DNA of 64,000 bases from NCBI RefSeq assembly GCF_019711565.1, contig NZ_JAIGNN010000002.1, positions 620,001 to 684,000 on the forward strand, read 5' to 3'. A program made the position numbers and the translations under genes. This DNA is from Qipengyuania proteolytica. Its GTDB lineage: Bacteria; Pseudomonadota; Alphaproteobacteria; Sphingomonadales; Sphingomonadaceae. Shown here one piece after another: positions 55,019 to 64,000 of this stretch. The notes beneath the pieces are model-generated. The model searched no databases. It was not told where the DNA came from and saw nothing but the letters and a program-made list of their open reading frames with translations. Position 1 is the first letter of the stretch; each line of letters begins with the position of its first letter.

Positions 55019-56755
55019 TCAGTCGAGCGGTTCGACGGCCTCGCCCTCGGCACTGCGGAAGGTGAAGCTGTCGATCCCCAAACCCTTGAGTTCGTTCATC
55101 ATTTCGCTTGCCGACTTGGCGCTCGGATAGGGGCCGGAAAGCAGGCGGTTCGCCTCGCCCCAAGGCGTGAGGAAAGGTCCCTTGCCGTCGAGCTTGCCTT
55201 CTGCCTTGCGCGCGATCCGACGCCAGTCGAAGCCAAGCGCCTTGACGTCCTTGCCGGTCGCAACTTGCACCCAGTAGCGCGCGGGAACGGGTGGCTTGGG
55301 CGGCGCCGGCGGCTCCACCTTTTCGCGCGGCACGGCGATCCGCGTAATGTCCACCGCCCCCGGCGCCGAGGGAGGCCTGCTCGAAGGCTGGAGCGTAAAG
55401 CCGGCGAAGGCTTCTTCCAGTGTCGGCGCCTGCTGCGCGGGCGCCGCAACCGGTTGCGCTGGCGGCGGCGGAGGTGCGGGCGGCAGTGCAGGTACCGCAA
55501 CTTGCGTCGAAGCAGGTGCCGGTGCCGGTGCCGGTGCAGGGACTGGAGTCGGAGCAGGTGACGGAGCTGGCGTCATTGCGGGTTCCGAAGACTGCGTGGC
55601 CGACGGATCCTGCCGCGCCACCACCACAGGCTGCGCAGTCCGGGTCTCGGGCGAATTCGCAGCCGCCTGGCGCACGGGGGCCGACGCAGGCGGCATCGAG
55701 GCGGTTGCAGGAGCGTTGGTCTGCGAACGTTCCTGCGCTGTCCTGAGGGTAGCCGGCGAGAGATCGCGCGGGACGTCGGCCGTTCTGCCCGGTCGCCGGA
55801 CCTGCCGCTCGGGCCGCTGCTCGCGAGGCTGCGGGGCCGGTTCGCTGCGGACAGGCGCCGGTCTCGGTCTTGCAGCAGGCGCGGGCTGCGTTCGCGCGGC
55901 AGGCGCTTGCTGGGTTCGAGGGGCAGGCCCGGCAGGGGGCGCGGCATTGGCCAGCCGTTCCTTGGAATAGGCGGCAATCTGCGGCTCGTCAGTGCCGATG
56001 CTGGCGGCACGCGGGAAGACCCCCAGCGTCCCCGCCGCCGCTTGCTGCGCCTGAGTCAGCCGGGGCATGTACTCGAGATAGGGACGAATACGATCCGCCA
56101 TCTGCTTCGGCAGCATGGCATCCGAAATGCCGATTGCCTCACGCGTGTCACCGAGGATGGCCAGCCCGAAGGCGCGCGTCCTGAACGCGGCGAGGTCGCG
56201 CGCTTCGAGGAGCGGGAGGAGCGTGCTTTCGAACCCTGCCCGATCGCCGGAAATCGCGAGGCTCAGGGCCAGTCGGCGCTTGACTTCGGCCCCGCCTCCG
56301 CGCGCCAGGGCGAGCCGGTAAAGCTCCTGCGCGCTCCGGTTGTCTCCCACCAGATCGAAAGCCATAGCGCGATCTTCGGCCATGCGGTCGTTCGCGACGC
56401 CTGCGCGCTCGGCCTCGGCGAACAGGCGCAGCGCCTCGATCGGCCTGCGTGAACGCGAATAGGCCTTGCCCAGGCCCAGTTTCACGCGGCTGTTGTCCGG
56501 CGATAGCTCGTTTGCGCGACCGAAAAATCCGATCGCGGCATCGACATCCCCGACGTCGAGCGCCGCTTCGCCCGCATCGAGCAAGGCGGAAACGTCGGCT
56601 GCATTGCGGGCGAGCCGGGTCAGGGCATTACTCAGGCGCTCGGAGCCTTCGGGCGGCAGGGGCTGCACGACCTCGCGTTGCGCGAGCACCTGCGCAGGAC
56701 CGGTCGCAGCGGCCAGAAGGGCCGCCGCACCAGCAATTCGCACGTAAGCTACCAT
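55019..56755 (-). CDS. TPR and SPOR-domain envelope protein
   Basis: 578 residues: signal peptide (1-25, ending LAQ), helical TPR-like repeats (about 40-220), a long Pro/Ala/Gln-rich low-complexity linker (about 270-490), and a C-terminal SPOR domain (about 493-570: RYWVQVATGKD; LLSGPYPSAKSASEMMNELK). SPOR domains bind denuded septal peptidoglycan, so its location beside ftsZ suggests a divisome role. It lies 64 bp downstream of ftsZ on the same strand. Confidence 0.88.
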   Translation of the reverse strand: MVAYVRIAGAAALLAAATGPAQVLAQREVVQPLPPEGSERLSNALTRLARNAADVSALLDAGEAALDVGDVDAAIGFFGRANELSPDNSRVKLGLGKAYSRSRRPIEALRLFAEAERAGVANDRMAEDRAMAFDLVGDNRSAQELYRLALARGGGAEVKRRLALSLAISGDRAGFESTLLPLLEARDLAAFRTRAFGLAILGDTREAIGISDAMLPKQMADRIRPYLEYMPRLTQAQQAAAGTLGVFPRAASIGTDEPQIAAYSKERLANAAPPAGPAPRTQQAPAARTQPAPAARPRPAPVRSEPAPQPREQRPERQVRRPGRTADVPRDLSPATLRTAQERSQTNAPATASMPPASAPVRQAAANSPETRTAQPVVVARQDPSATQSSEPAMTPAPSPAPTPVPAPAPAPAPASTQVAVPALPPAPPPPPAQPVAAPAQQAPTLEEAFAGFTLQPSSRPPSAPGAVDITRIAVPREKVEPPAPPKPPVPARYWVQVATGKDVKALGFDWRRIARKAEGKLDGKGPFLTPWGEANRLLSGPYPSAKSASEMMNELKGLGIDSFTFRSAEGEAVEPLD

Positions 56756-56819
56756 GCCCGATTCCCTACCCGTCGGCGCTTGAACCCGCGCCGAACGGGC
56801 GACCCGTTACAGGCCCCGA

Positions 56820-58451
56820 TTACTGGTTGTTCTGACGGCCGAGGAAGCGCGGGATGTTGAGTGCGCCGGCGCCATCGCCGCCATCGTCATCGCCGCCATC
56901 ATCGTCCTCGTCCTCGTCGCTGGGCTTGTTGGCCCCGCGCGAGAGGTTGGCCATACGCTCGAACAGCGTGCTGCCCTGCGAATCCGCGCCGTCATCGCCG
57001 CCACCGCCGAGAACCGGCCGTTTCCTCGCCGGCTTGCTCGCCAGCGGACTGCCGCCATCGGCGTAGAGGTCATCGCCGCCATCGTCTTCCATCGCCGCCG
57101 ATAGGTCGAGCGGGGACGGCTGGCCGGCGTCTTCGGCCCAATTGCCGCCGAAGTCGCCATCGTCGGCCGGCGGAGGTACTTCGCCGTCGTCGTTGCGCAG
57201 GCCGGCCAGCGGGTCGACGATGCCATCGACATCGTCATAATCTTCCTCGTCCTCGTCATCGAGGCCATAGCCGAGATCGTCGGAGAGGACCGAAGAGCCT
57301 TCCGCTTCGGTGGCGAGATCCAGTGCTTCATCGTCGTCGAAATCAGGCTCGGCCGAGAGCCCTTCGGACAGTTCGAAAGGTTCGTCTTCGGCAACGTCCT
57401 CGCTCGGCAAGTCGAGTACCGGACGGACCGGCGCGCGGCTCTCGCTCATGGAAAAGGCCTGCGGAGCTCTGGTAGCGGTCGTACCGTCACCTTCGATGCC
57501 GGTCGCGACAACCGACACGCGAATCTTGCCGTCGAGGTCGGGATTGAAGGCCGAGCCCCAGATGATGTTCGCGTCCTCGTCGACCAGTTCGCGAATGTGG
57601 TTCGCCGCCTCGTCGACTTCGAGCAGCTTCATGTCCTCGCCGCCGATGATCGAGATGATCACACCCTTGGCGCCGGCCATGCTGACACCGTCGAGCAGCG
57701 GGTTCGCGATGGCACGCTCGGCGGCCTCGAGCGCGCGATTGTCGCCCTCGCCTTCGCCCGTACCCATCATCGCCTTGCCCATCTCGCTCATCACCGAGCG
57801 GACGTCGGCGAAGTCGAGGTTGATGAGCCCCGGCATGACCATCAGGTCGGTAATCGAACGCACGCCCTGCTGCAGGACCTCGTCGGCCAGCTGGAAAGCC
57901 TCCTTGAAGGTCGTTTCCGCCTTGGCGACCAGGAACAGGTTCTGGTTGGGGATGACGATCAACGTGTCGACATGCTTCTGCAGCTCGTCGATCCCCGCTT
58001 CCGCCGCGCGCATGCGGCGCGTGCCTTCGAACAGGAACGGCTTGGTCACGACACCGACGGTCAGCACGCCCTTCTTGCGCGCTGCCTCCGCAATGACGGG
58101 AGCCGCGCCGGTGCCGGTGCCGCCACCCATGCCGGCCGCGATGAAGACCATGTTGCAGCCTTCGAGCGCATCTTCGATGTCCTCGACCGTTTCTTCGGCC
58201 GCAGCCTTGCCGACTTCGGGCCGGGCGCCGGCGCCGAGACCACCGGTGATGTCGGGCCCCAGCTGGATGCGCTTCTCCGCCGGAGAACTGCTGAGCGCCT
58301 GCGCATCGGTGTTGCTGACGATGAAATCCACGCCTTCGATGCCGGCCTGCATCATGTTAGCGATGGCGTTGCCACCCGCACCGCCGACGCCGATCACCAT
58401 GATCTTGGGGCGAAGGTCGTCGCTGGATGCCGGACCGATATTGATGCTCAT
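56820..58451 (-). CDS. ftsZ: Cell division protein FtsZ
   Basis: Tubulin-like GTPase that forms the division ring. 543 residues: GTPase domain with [11 protein letters not shown] and [11 protein letters not shown], then a long acidic, Asp/Gly-rich linker (about 340-525) and the C-terminal peptide IPRFLGRQ (533-540) that binds FtsA. Long linkers are typical of alphaproteobacteria. GGGGGA lies upstream of the start. The 135-bp gap to ftsA contains a DnaA box and two GANTC sites. Confidence 0.97.
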   Translation of the reverse strand: MSINIGPASSDDLRPKIMVIGVGGAGGNAIANMMQAGIEGVDFIVSNTDAQALSSSPAEKRIQLGPDITGGLGAGARPEVGKAAAEETVEDIEDALEGCNMVFIAAGMGGGTGTGAAPVIAEAARKKGVLTVGVVTKPFLFEGTRRMRAAEAGIDELQKHVDTLIVIPNQNLFLVAKAETTFKEAFQLADEVLQQGVRSITDLMVMPGLINLDFADVRSVMSEMGKAMMGTGEGEGDNRALEAAERAIANPLLDGVSMAGAKGVIISIIGGEDMKLLEVDEAANHIRELVDEDANIIWGSAFNPDLDGKIRVSVVATGIEGDGTTATRAPQAFSMSESRAPVRPVLDLPSEDVAEDEPFELSEGLSAEPDFDDDEALDLATEAEGSSVLSDDLGYGLDDEDEEDYDDVDGIVDPLAGLRNDDGEVPPPADDGDFGGNWAEDAGQPSPLDLSAAMEDDGGDDLYADGGSPLASKPARKRPVLGGGGDDGADSQGSTLFERMANLSRGANKPSDEDEDDDGGDDDGGDGAGALNIPRFLGRQNNQ

Positions 58452-58513
58452 TGGGTATCCCCCGGAAAGTCGAAATTCTGAAAAACCACTATTGCACAGA
58501 TTGCATGCAAAGC

Positions 58514-58518
58514 GAATC
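58514..58518. promoter_or_regulatory. GANTC (CcrM) site upstream of ftsZ
   Basis: GAATC, about 63 nt before the ftsZ start. A second site, GATTC, is at 58577-58581, just after the ftsA stop codon. In Caulobacter CcrM methylates GANTC and influences ftsZ transcription; action here is inference. Confidence 0.4.
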
Positions 58519-58541
58519 GCGCGGCGGGCCAGTGAATGGCC

Positions 58542-58550
58542 TTATCCACA
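58542..58550 (+). promoter_or_regulatory. DnaA box between ftsA and ftsZ
   Basis: TTATCCACA is an exact match to the TTATNCACA consensus. It is flanked by a short inverted repeat, GGCCTT (58538-58543) / AAGGCC (58551-58556). In Caulobacter DnaA activates ftsZ; a similar link is plausible here. Confidence 0.55.
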
Positions 58551-58586
58551 AAGGCCTAATGCCGCGTTGTACAAGAGATTCAACCA

Positions 58587-59873
58587 TCAGAAATACTCGC
58601 GCACCGCCTGCACGACACGGTTCACCAGCCCCATGCCGGTGTAGCGCCGCGTCGGCTGGTAGCTCGGCCCGATCGAGCGGATATCGACCGGGTCTTCCGC
58701 GGCATAAAGGCACAGGCCCGCGAGCGTGGCGAAACCGGGTGTCGCATGGGCTTCGGGCAAGCCCTGCAAGGCAGGGGGCTTGCCGATCCGGACCGGCTGG
58801 CCGAGCGCGCCCTGCATGAATTCGGCGATCCCGTGCAGTTCCGCCCCGCCCCCGGTGAGGACGACCTGCCCCCCCTGCGAGCCGCCGAAGCCCAGCGCCT
58901 TCAGCGCCTTGGCGATTTCCGAGCTGATCACACCCAGCCGGTCGGTCACGACGCCGACCAGTTCGGCGCGGGGAATGCGGTTCTGCTCGTCAGCCCCGCG
59001 CGCCAGGCGGCCGTCGGGTTCCTCGCCGGGGCCGTTCACGGGAATCATCTCGCGGTGGTCGGTCGGCGTGGCGATGGCCGAGCCGGACACGCATTTGAGC
59101 CGTTCCGCCTGACCGCGCCGGATGCCGAGCGAAGAGGCGAGTGCATCGGTAATGTCGTTCGACCCGACCGGGATCGAGCGCAAACCCAGCAGCATCCCCG
59201 CCGCATGGACCGACACATTGGTGACTTCGGCGCCGATCTCCACCAGCGCGACGCCGAGGTCGCGTTCCTCTGCGGACAGGCAGGCATAGGCGGTGGCGAG
59301 CGGGCTGGCCACGACGCCCTCGACGTCGAGATGGGCGCCCTGCACCGCCTCGATCAGGTTCCGCACCGGTGCGCCTTCGGCAAAGGCCACATGGACATCG
59401 ACACCGAGCGCCTCGGCATGAAGGCCCTTGGGGTTCGCCACGCCATGCGCGCCGTCGAGCGTGTAATGCGCGGGCTGCGCGTGCAGCACCATGCGCCCGT
59501 CGGGATGCAGATGGTCGCGCGCGGCGTGGAGGAGATGCTCGATATCGTCTTCTTCGATCCGCCGCCCGCCGATGGCGATTTCCATGCTCGAGATGCGGCT
59601 CGAGAGCCCTGCGCCCGCGCAGCCGATCCACACGCTCGAGATCGAGGTGTTGGCATTCGCTTCCGCCTTTTCGACCGCCGTGCGGATGGCGTGGCTGGCG
59701 GCGCGCATGTCGGTGACGTAACCGCGCTTGATGCCGTCGCTCGCGCGGTGGCTGGAGCCCAGCACGACCATCTGGCCGCCCTCCGCCTCGCCCATGACCA
59801 TGGCGGACACCCGGAAGGACCCGATATTGACCGCACCGTAGACGCGGATGATGCGCGGGGTCGGAGCCGCCAT
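58587..59873 (-). CDS. ftsA: Cell division protein FtsA
   Basis: Actin-like protein that tethers FtsZ to the membrane. 428 residues with VYGAVNIGSFRVSAMV (phosphate 1), GIKRGYVTD, VALVEIGAEVTNVSVH (phosphate 2) and VVLTGGGAELHG (adenosine loop). The C-terminal amphipathic helix ends NRVVQAVREYF. Start ATG 59873 shares its A with the ftsQ stop (TAATG). Confidence 0.95.
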   Translation of the reverse strand: MAAPTPRIIRVYGAVNIGSFRVSAMVMGEAEGGQMVVLGSSHRASDGIKRGYVTDMRAASHAIRTAVEKAEANANTSISSVWIGCAGAGLSSRISSMEIAIGGRRIEEDDIEHLLHAARDHLHPDGRMVLHAQPAHYTLDGAHGVANPKGLHAEALGVDVHVAFAEGAPVRNLIEAVQGAHLDVEGVVASPLATAYACLSAEERDLGVALVEIGAEVTNVSVHAAGMLLGLRSIPVGSNDITDALASSLGIRRGQAERLKCVSGSAIATPTDHREMIPVNGPGEEPDGRLARGADEQNRIPRAELVGVVTDRLGVISSEIAKALKALGFGGSQGGQVVLTGGGAELHGIAEFMQGALGQPVRIGKPPALQGLPEAHATPGFATLAGLCLYAAEDPVDIRSIGPSYQPTRRYTGMGLVNRVVQAVREYF

Positions 59874-60781
59874 TATTCGCCTCTCCCGTTCATCGCCATT
59901 TGCGTCGGGCACGGCCCGTCCTTGCACCGCAGGTAGACCCGGTCGGGCACGCGCATGTCGATCGCGATCGGCTTGCCACCGATCAGGCGGTGCATCCCGT
60001 CGAGCTGGGCGAACTTCACCAGCGCCGATGCCCCCGCCTCGCCTTCCGGGAGGGCGAGCATCTGGCCGGTCTTGAACGTCACGTTCCAGCGCCGGTTGCC
60101 GACCCATTCGACGCCTGCGATCTGCGGCTTCAATGCGGGTGCGGCATCGAGCAGCTTGCCGAGTTCCTCGACCTGCTTCTGCGCCCCCGGCCCTTCGATC
60201 AGCAGCTTGTCCTTGGCATTGGCGGCGCTGATCGGCTCGAGCTCATGTCCTTGCCGGTCGACCAGCATCAGCCGTCCGGGCTTGCGCAGCACCGCATGCG
60301 GCTCGCGCTCCACGATATCGACCTTGAGCGTATCGGGCAGCTGGCGCGAGACGCGCGCATCGGCCACCCACGGCAGTTCCAGCAGGTCGTCGCGCACTTC
60401 GGCGAGATCGACCAGCGGCATCGGCCGGTCGCGCTGGCCGAGCACGCGTTCGTAAACCAGTTGCTCGTTCATCCGCTCGACGCCCGACACGCGCACCTTG
60501 CTGACCTCGAAACCTGCGCGCGACGCAGACTTGGCCAGTTCGGTGCGCGCAATGTCGGGCACGCCGGCATAGCTCGCCACCGTCCAGGCGATGGCGAGGC
60601 CCGTGGCAACGATCGTGTAAAGGAAGAACTTGTGCCACTGCTCTTCGGTAAACGGCAGCGCGGCCATGGTCCGGTCGAGCAGACCGCTGGTGTGCTTGCG
60701 CGCGGCCCGCGCCTTCTGGCTGCGGTTGCGCGCCGCGGCGGATCGGCGGACGGCAGGCTGCTTGCGGGTGACCCTAGCCAT
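59873..60781 (-). CDS. ftsQ: Cell division protein FtsQ
   Basis: 302 residues: basic cytoplasmic N terminus, one membrane helix (about 52-73, FFLYTIVATGLAIAWTVASY), a POTRA domain (FEVSKVRVSGVERM ... LPWVADARVSRQLPDTLKVDIVER) and a beta domain. It links early and late division proteins in the periplasm. Overlaps ddl by 8 bp. Confidence 0.93.
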   Translation of the reverse strand: MARVTRKQPAVRRSAAARNRSQKARAARKHTSGLLDRTMAALPFTEEQWHKFFLYTIVATGLAIAWTVASYAGVPDIARTELAKSASRAGFEVSKVRVSGVERMNEQLVYERVLGQRDRPMPLVDLAEVRDDLLELPWVADARVSRQLPDTLKVDIVEREPHAVLRKPGRLMLVDRQGHELEPISAANAKDKLLIEGPGAQKQVEELGKLLDAAPALKPQIAGVEWVGNRRWNVTFKTGQMLALPEGEAGASALVKFAQLDGMHRLIGGKPIAIDMRVPDRVYLRCKDGPCPTQMAMNGRGE

Positions 60782-61748
60782 CGCCGCCGACCTTTGCCGC
60801 ATGGTCGCGCAGCGCGGCGGCGACGATCATCTCGCACAGCTCGCCATATTCGAAGCCGGCATAGCGCGCCTGCTCGGGCACGAGGCTGAGCGGCGTCATG
60901 CCCGGCTGGGTGTTGGTTTCGAGCACGAACAGGCCGTCCTCGCCTTGTTCCTCGTCCCACCGGAAATCGGTCCGGCTGGTGCCGCGGCAGCCGAGCACCT
61001 TGTGCGCCTTTAGCGCGTATTCGAGGCACAGCCTCTCGATATTCTGCGGAATTTCGGCCGGGCAAATGTGGTCGGTCATGCCGTCGGTATATTTGGCATC
61101 GAAATCGTAGAAGCCGCTCTTGGGCTTCAGTTCGGTCACCGCCAAGGCCCGCGGACCTTCGGGGAAATCGATCACGGCGGCGGTCATCTCGCGACCCTTG
61201 ATATAGGGTTCGGCCAGCAGCTCCCTGAACTCCTGCCATGGCCCCTTGGCCTCGCGGGCGATCGGGTTGCCGTAATTGCCGCCCTCGGTCACGATCGCCA
61301 CGCCGACCGAACTGCCTTCGTTGACCGGTTTCAGCACGTAGGGCCGCGGCATGGGATCGCGCTCGAACAGCTCCGCGCTCTTCACGATCCGTCCGCCCGG
61401 CATCGGAATGCCGTGCGGCACCAGCGCCTGCTTGGTCAGCTGCTTGTCGATCGCGATGACCGAGGTCGCGACGCCCGAATGCGTATAGGGAACGCCCATC
61501 AGTTCGAGCATGCCCTGCACCGTGCCATCCTCGCCCGGCACACCGTGCAACGCGTTGAAGACGACATCGGGCGCGGCCTCGGCGATCCGCGCGGCGACCC
61601 GCCGGTCCATGTCGATCCGCGTCACGCGATGCCCGCGCTCTTCCAGCGCCTTGGCGACGCCCTCGCCCGACATTAGGCTGACGGGCCGCTCGTTGGCCCA
61701 GCCGCCCATCAGCACGGCAATGTGGAGGTTATTGGGGAGATCGATCAT
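60774..61748 (-). CDS. ddl: D-alanine--D-alanine ligase
   Basis: Makes the D-Ala-D-Ala dipeptide for peptidoglycan. 324 residues, ATP-grasp fold: HIAVLMGGWANERPVSLMSG at the N terminus, GVPGEDGTVQG, PYVLKPVNEGSSVGV and ETNTQPGMTPLSL. Nine bp after murB, overlapping ftsQ. Confidence 0.96.
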   Translation of the reverse strand: MIDLPNNLHIAVLMGGWANERPVSLMSGEGVAKALEERGHRVTRIDMDRRVAARIAEAAPDVVFNALHGVPGEDGTVQGMLELMGVPYTHSGVATSVIAIDKQLTKQALVPHGIPMPGGRIVKSAELFERDPMPRPYVLKPVNEGSSVGVAIVTEGGNYGNPIAREAKGPWQEFRELLAEPYIKGREMTAAVIDFPEGPRALAVTELKPKSGFYDFDAKYTDGMTDHICPAEIPQNIERLCLEYALKAHKVLGCRGTSRTDFRWDEEQGEDGLFVLETNTQPGMTPLSLVPEQARYAGFEYGELCEMIVAAALRDHAAKVGGDG

Positions 61749-61757
61749 TCTTGGTCC

Positions 61758-62725
61758 TTACGGTCGCCCCACACGCTGGATTTCCCATTCGAGCTCGACG
61801 CCCGATTTCTCGTAAACGCGGCGCTTCACTTCCTCGCCCAGCCCCTCGATGTCCGCACTGGTCGCATCGCCGGTGTTGATGAGGAAGTTGGTGTGCTTCT
61901 CGCTCACCTGCGCGCCGCCCAAGGTCAGGCCCCTGCAGCCTGCCGCATCGACGAGTTCCCAGGCCTTCCGGCCCGGCGGGTTCTTGAAGGTGGAGCCGCC
62001 GGTCTTGGTGCGCAGCGGCTGCGAAGTCTCGCGCGCTTCGGCGATCCGGTCCATCTCGGCACCGATCTCTACGGGATCGCCGGGCGTGCCCCGGAAGCGC
62101 GCGGCGACCACGATGGCGCCGTCCGGCAGTGCCGAGTGCCGGTAGGTATATTGAAGGTCGGCAGCAGGCAGGGTGACCAAGGCCCCATCGGGCAGGATCA
62201 CGTCGCAATCCACCAGCACGTCGCTGACCTCGCGGCCATAGGCGCCGCCGTTCATGCGGACGAAGCCGCCGACGGTGCCGGGGATGCCGCGCATGAACTC
62301 CAGTCCCGCCACGCCCACATCGCGGGCGGTCGAGGCAACGAGGATGCCGTGGGCCCCGGCGCCGCAGGCGACCACATTGTCGTCGCGCACTTCGATATCT
62401 GCAAACGCCTTGCCGAGCTTAACGACCACACCCGGCACGCCGCCGTCGCGCACGATGAGGTTCGAGCCGAGGCCCAGTGCCATGACCGGGAGGTTTCCTT
62501 CCAGCCGTTCGAGGAACAGCTTCAGGTCGTCTAGATCGGCGGGTTCGAACAGCCAGTCCGCCGTGCCGCCGCTCTTGAACCAGACGAGCTTCGCCAGCGG
62601 CGCATCATGCGTCAGCTTGCCGCGCAGGCCGTGGGTCGCGATCGGCGCGGCAACCCCACCCTCGACCTCGCAGTCGGGCGCCATCCCGCTGTCCCAGTTC
62701 CACACGTCGTCGGGCTGCTCGATCG

Positions 62726-62729
<4 letters not shown>
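61758..62729 (-). CDS. murB: UDP-N-acetylmuramate dehydrogenase
   Basis: Reduces UDP-GlcNAc-enolpyruvate to UDP-MurNAc with NADPH and FAD. 323 residues from a GTG at 62729 that overlaps the murC stop (GTGA). FAD contacts [13 protein letters not shown] and [21 protein letters not shown]; catalytic Ser in TGGSTFKNP. No ATG would keep the N-terminal [11 protein letters not shown] region better placed with a ribosome site. Confidence 0.94.

Positions 62730-64000
<1,271 letters not shown>

Noticed and set aside
55400-55600. Short repeated units (GGTGCC type) as possible CRISPR or VNTR
   Set aside because: They encode the Pro/Ala linker of the SPOR protein; no regular repeat-spacer structure.
57310-58644. 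444-codon Ser-rich frame opposite ftsZ
   Set aside because: Shadow of ftsZ codons; continues into the non-coding gap and ftsA.

Overview
The window is GC-rich, densely coded chromosomal DNA from an alphaproteobacterium. The best fit is order Sphingomonadales, probably family Erythrobacteraceae; this is inferred from gene content and protein style, not from a phylogeny. Supporting signs are the dcw order murC-murB-ddl-ftsQ-ftsA-ftsZ, a long FtsZ linker, alphaproteobacterial-type serC next to serA and hisZ, a short LOV protein beside a CheB/CheR/PAS/HWE kinase, a sigma factor-DUF6768 pair, and a DUF2849/DUF934 sulfite-reductase operon. No transposase, integrase, phage or CRISPR array is visible. 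No gene-free stretch reaches 300 bases.

Layout. 1-10 kb: the end of a Cys-rich gene and a bidirectional terminator, then recR-def (minus) facing fmt-truA (plus), an MDR oxidoreductase, an asparaginase, tRNA-Val, a flavin monooxygenase with no normal start codon, a TlpA-like lipoprotein, and argH-lptM-lysA followed by a siroheme-synthase domain gene. 11-13.6 kb: a winged-helix regulator, a sigma factor with its DUF6768 membrane partner, and an L,D-transpeptidase. 13.7-22.7 kb: minus-strand biosynthetic genes purA and hisZ-serA-serC, split by a plus-strand block (aldo/keto reductase, trhO, GST, a papain-like C70 peptidase and an unknown protein). 22.9-28 kb: a glycosyltransferase, a membrane protein, a PadR regulator opposite rarA, a DUF429-like gene and tRNA-Thr. 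28-32.5 kb: a light/redox signalling module. 32.6-36.3 kb: a very large secreted RTX nuclease. 36.5-41.4 kb: obgE, proB, an epimerase, a peroxiredoxin-like/2OG-oxygenase fusion and a lipoprotein. 41.4-45.3 kb: the assimilatory sulfur operon cobA-DUF2849-cysI-DUF934-cysH. 45.4-53.3 kb: MscS channel, cystathionine beta-lyase, sulfurtransferase, a membrane protein, queF, a DUF1499 protein, a flavoprotein, tRNA-Ala and a lipoprotein. 53.5-64 kb: a Bax-inhibitor-1 homologue, a YbjN protein, a TPR/SPOR protein and the division/cell-wall cluster.

How the genes work together. Most genes are core metabolism. Sulfate assimilation is complete here from APS to sulfide, with the siroheme pathway split between two loci (precorrin-2 oxidation and iron insertion at 10.3 kb, uroporphyrinogen methylation at 44.5 kb). 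Serine, histidine, lysine, arginine and proline synthesis each have one or more genes. The dcw genes overlap or nearly touch, so they are probably translationally coupled.

The most interesting parts are the LOV/CheBR-kinase/receiver module, the AT-rich locus of a C70-type cysteine peptidase plus an orphan protein, the monooxygenase that seems to start at ATC just after a tRNA, a DnaA box with GANTC sites between ftsA and ftsZ, and structured leaders before serC and the Bax-inhibitor gene. Three different inverted-repeat elements sit between genes.
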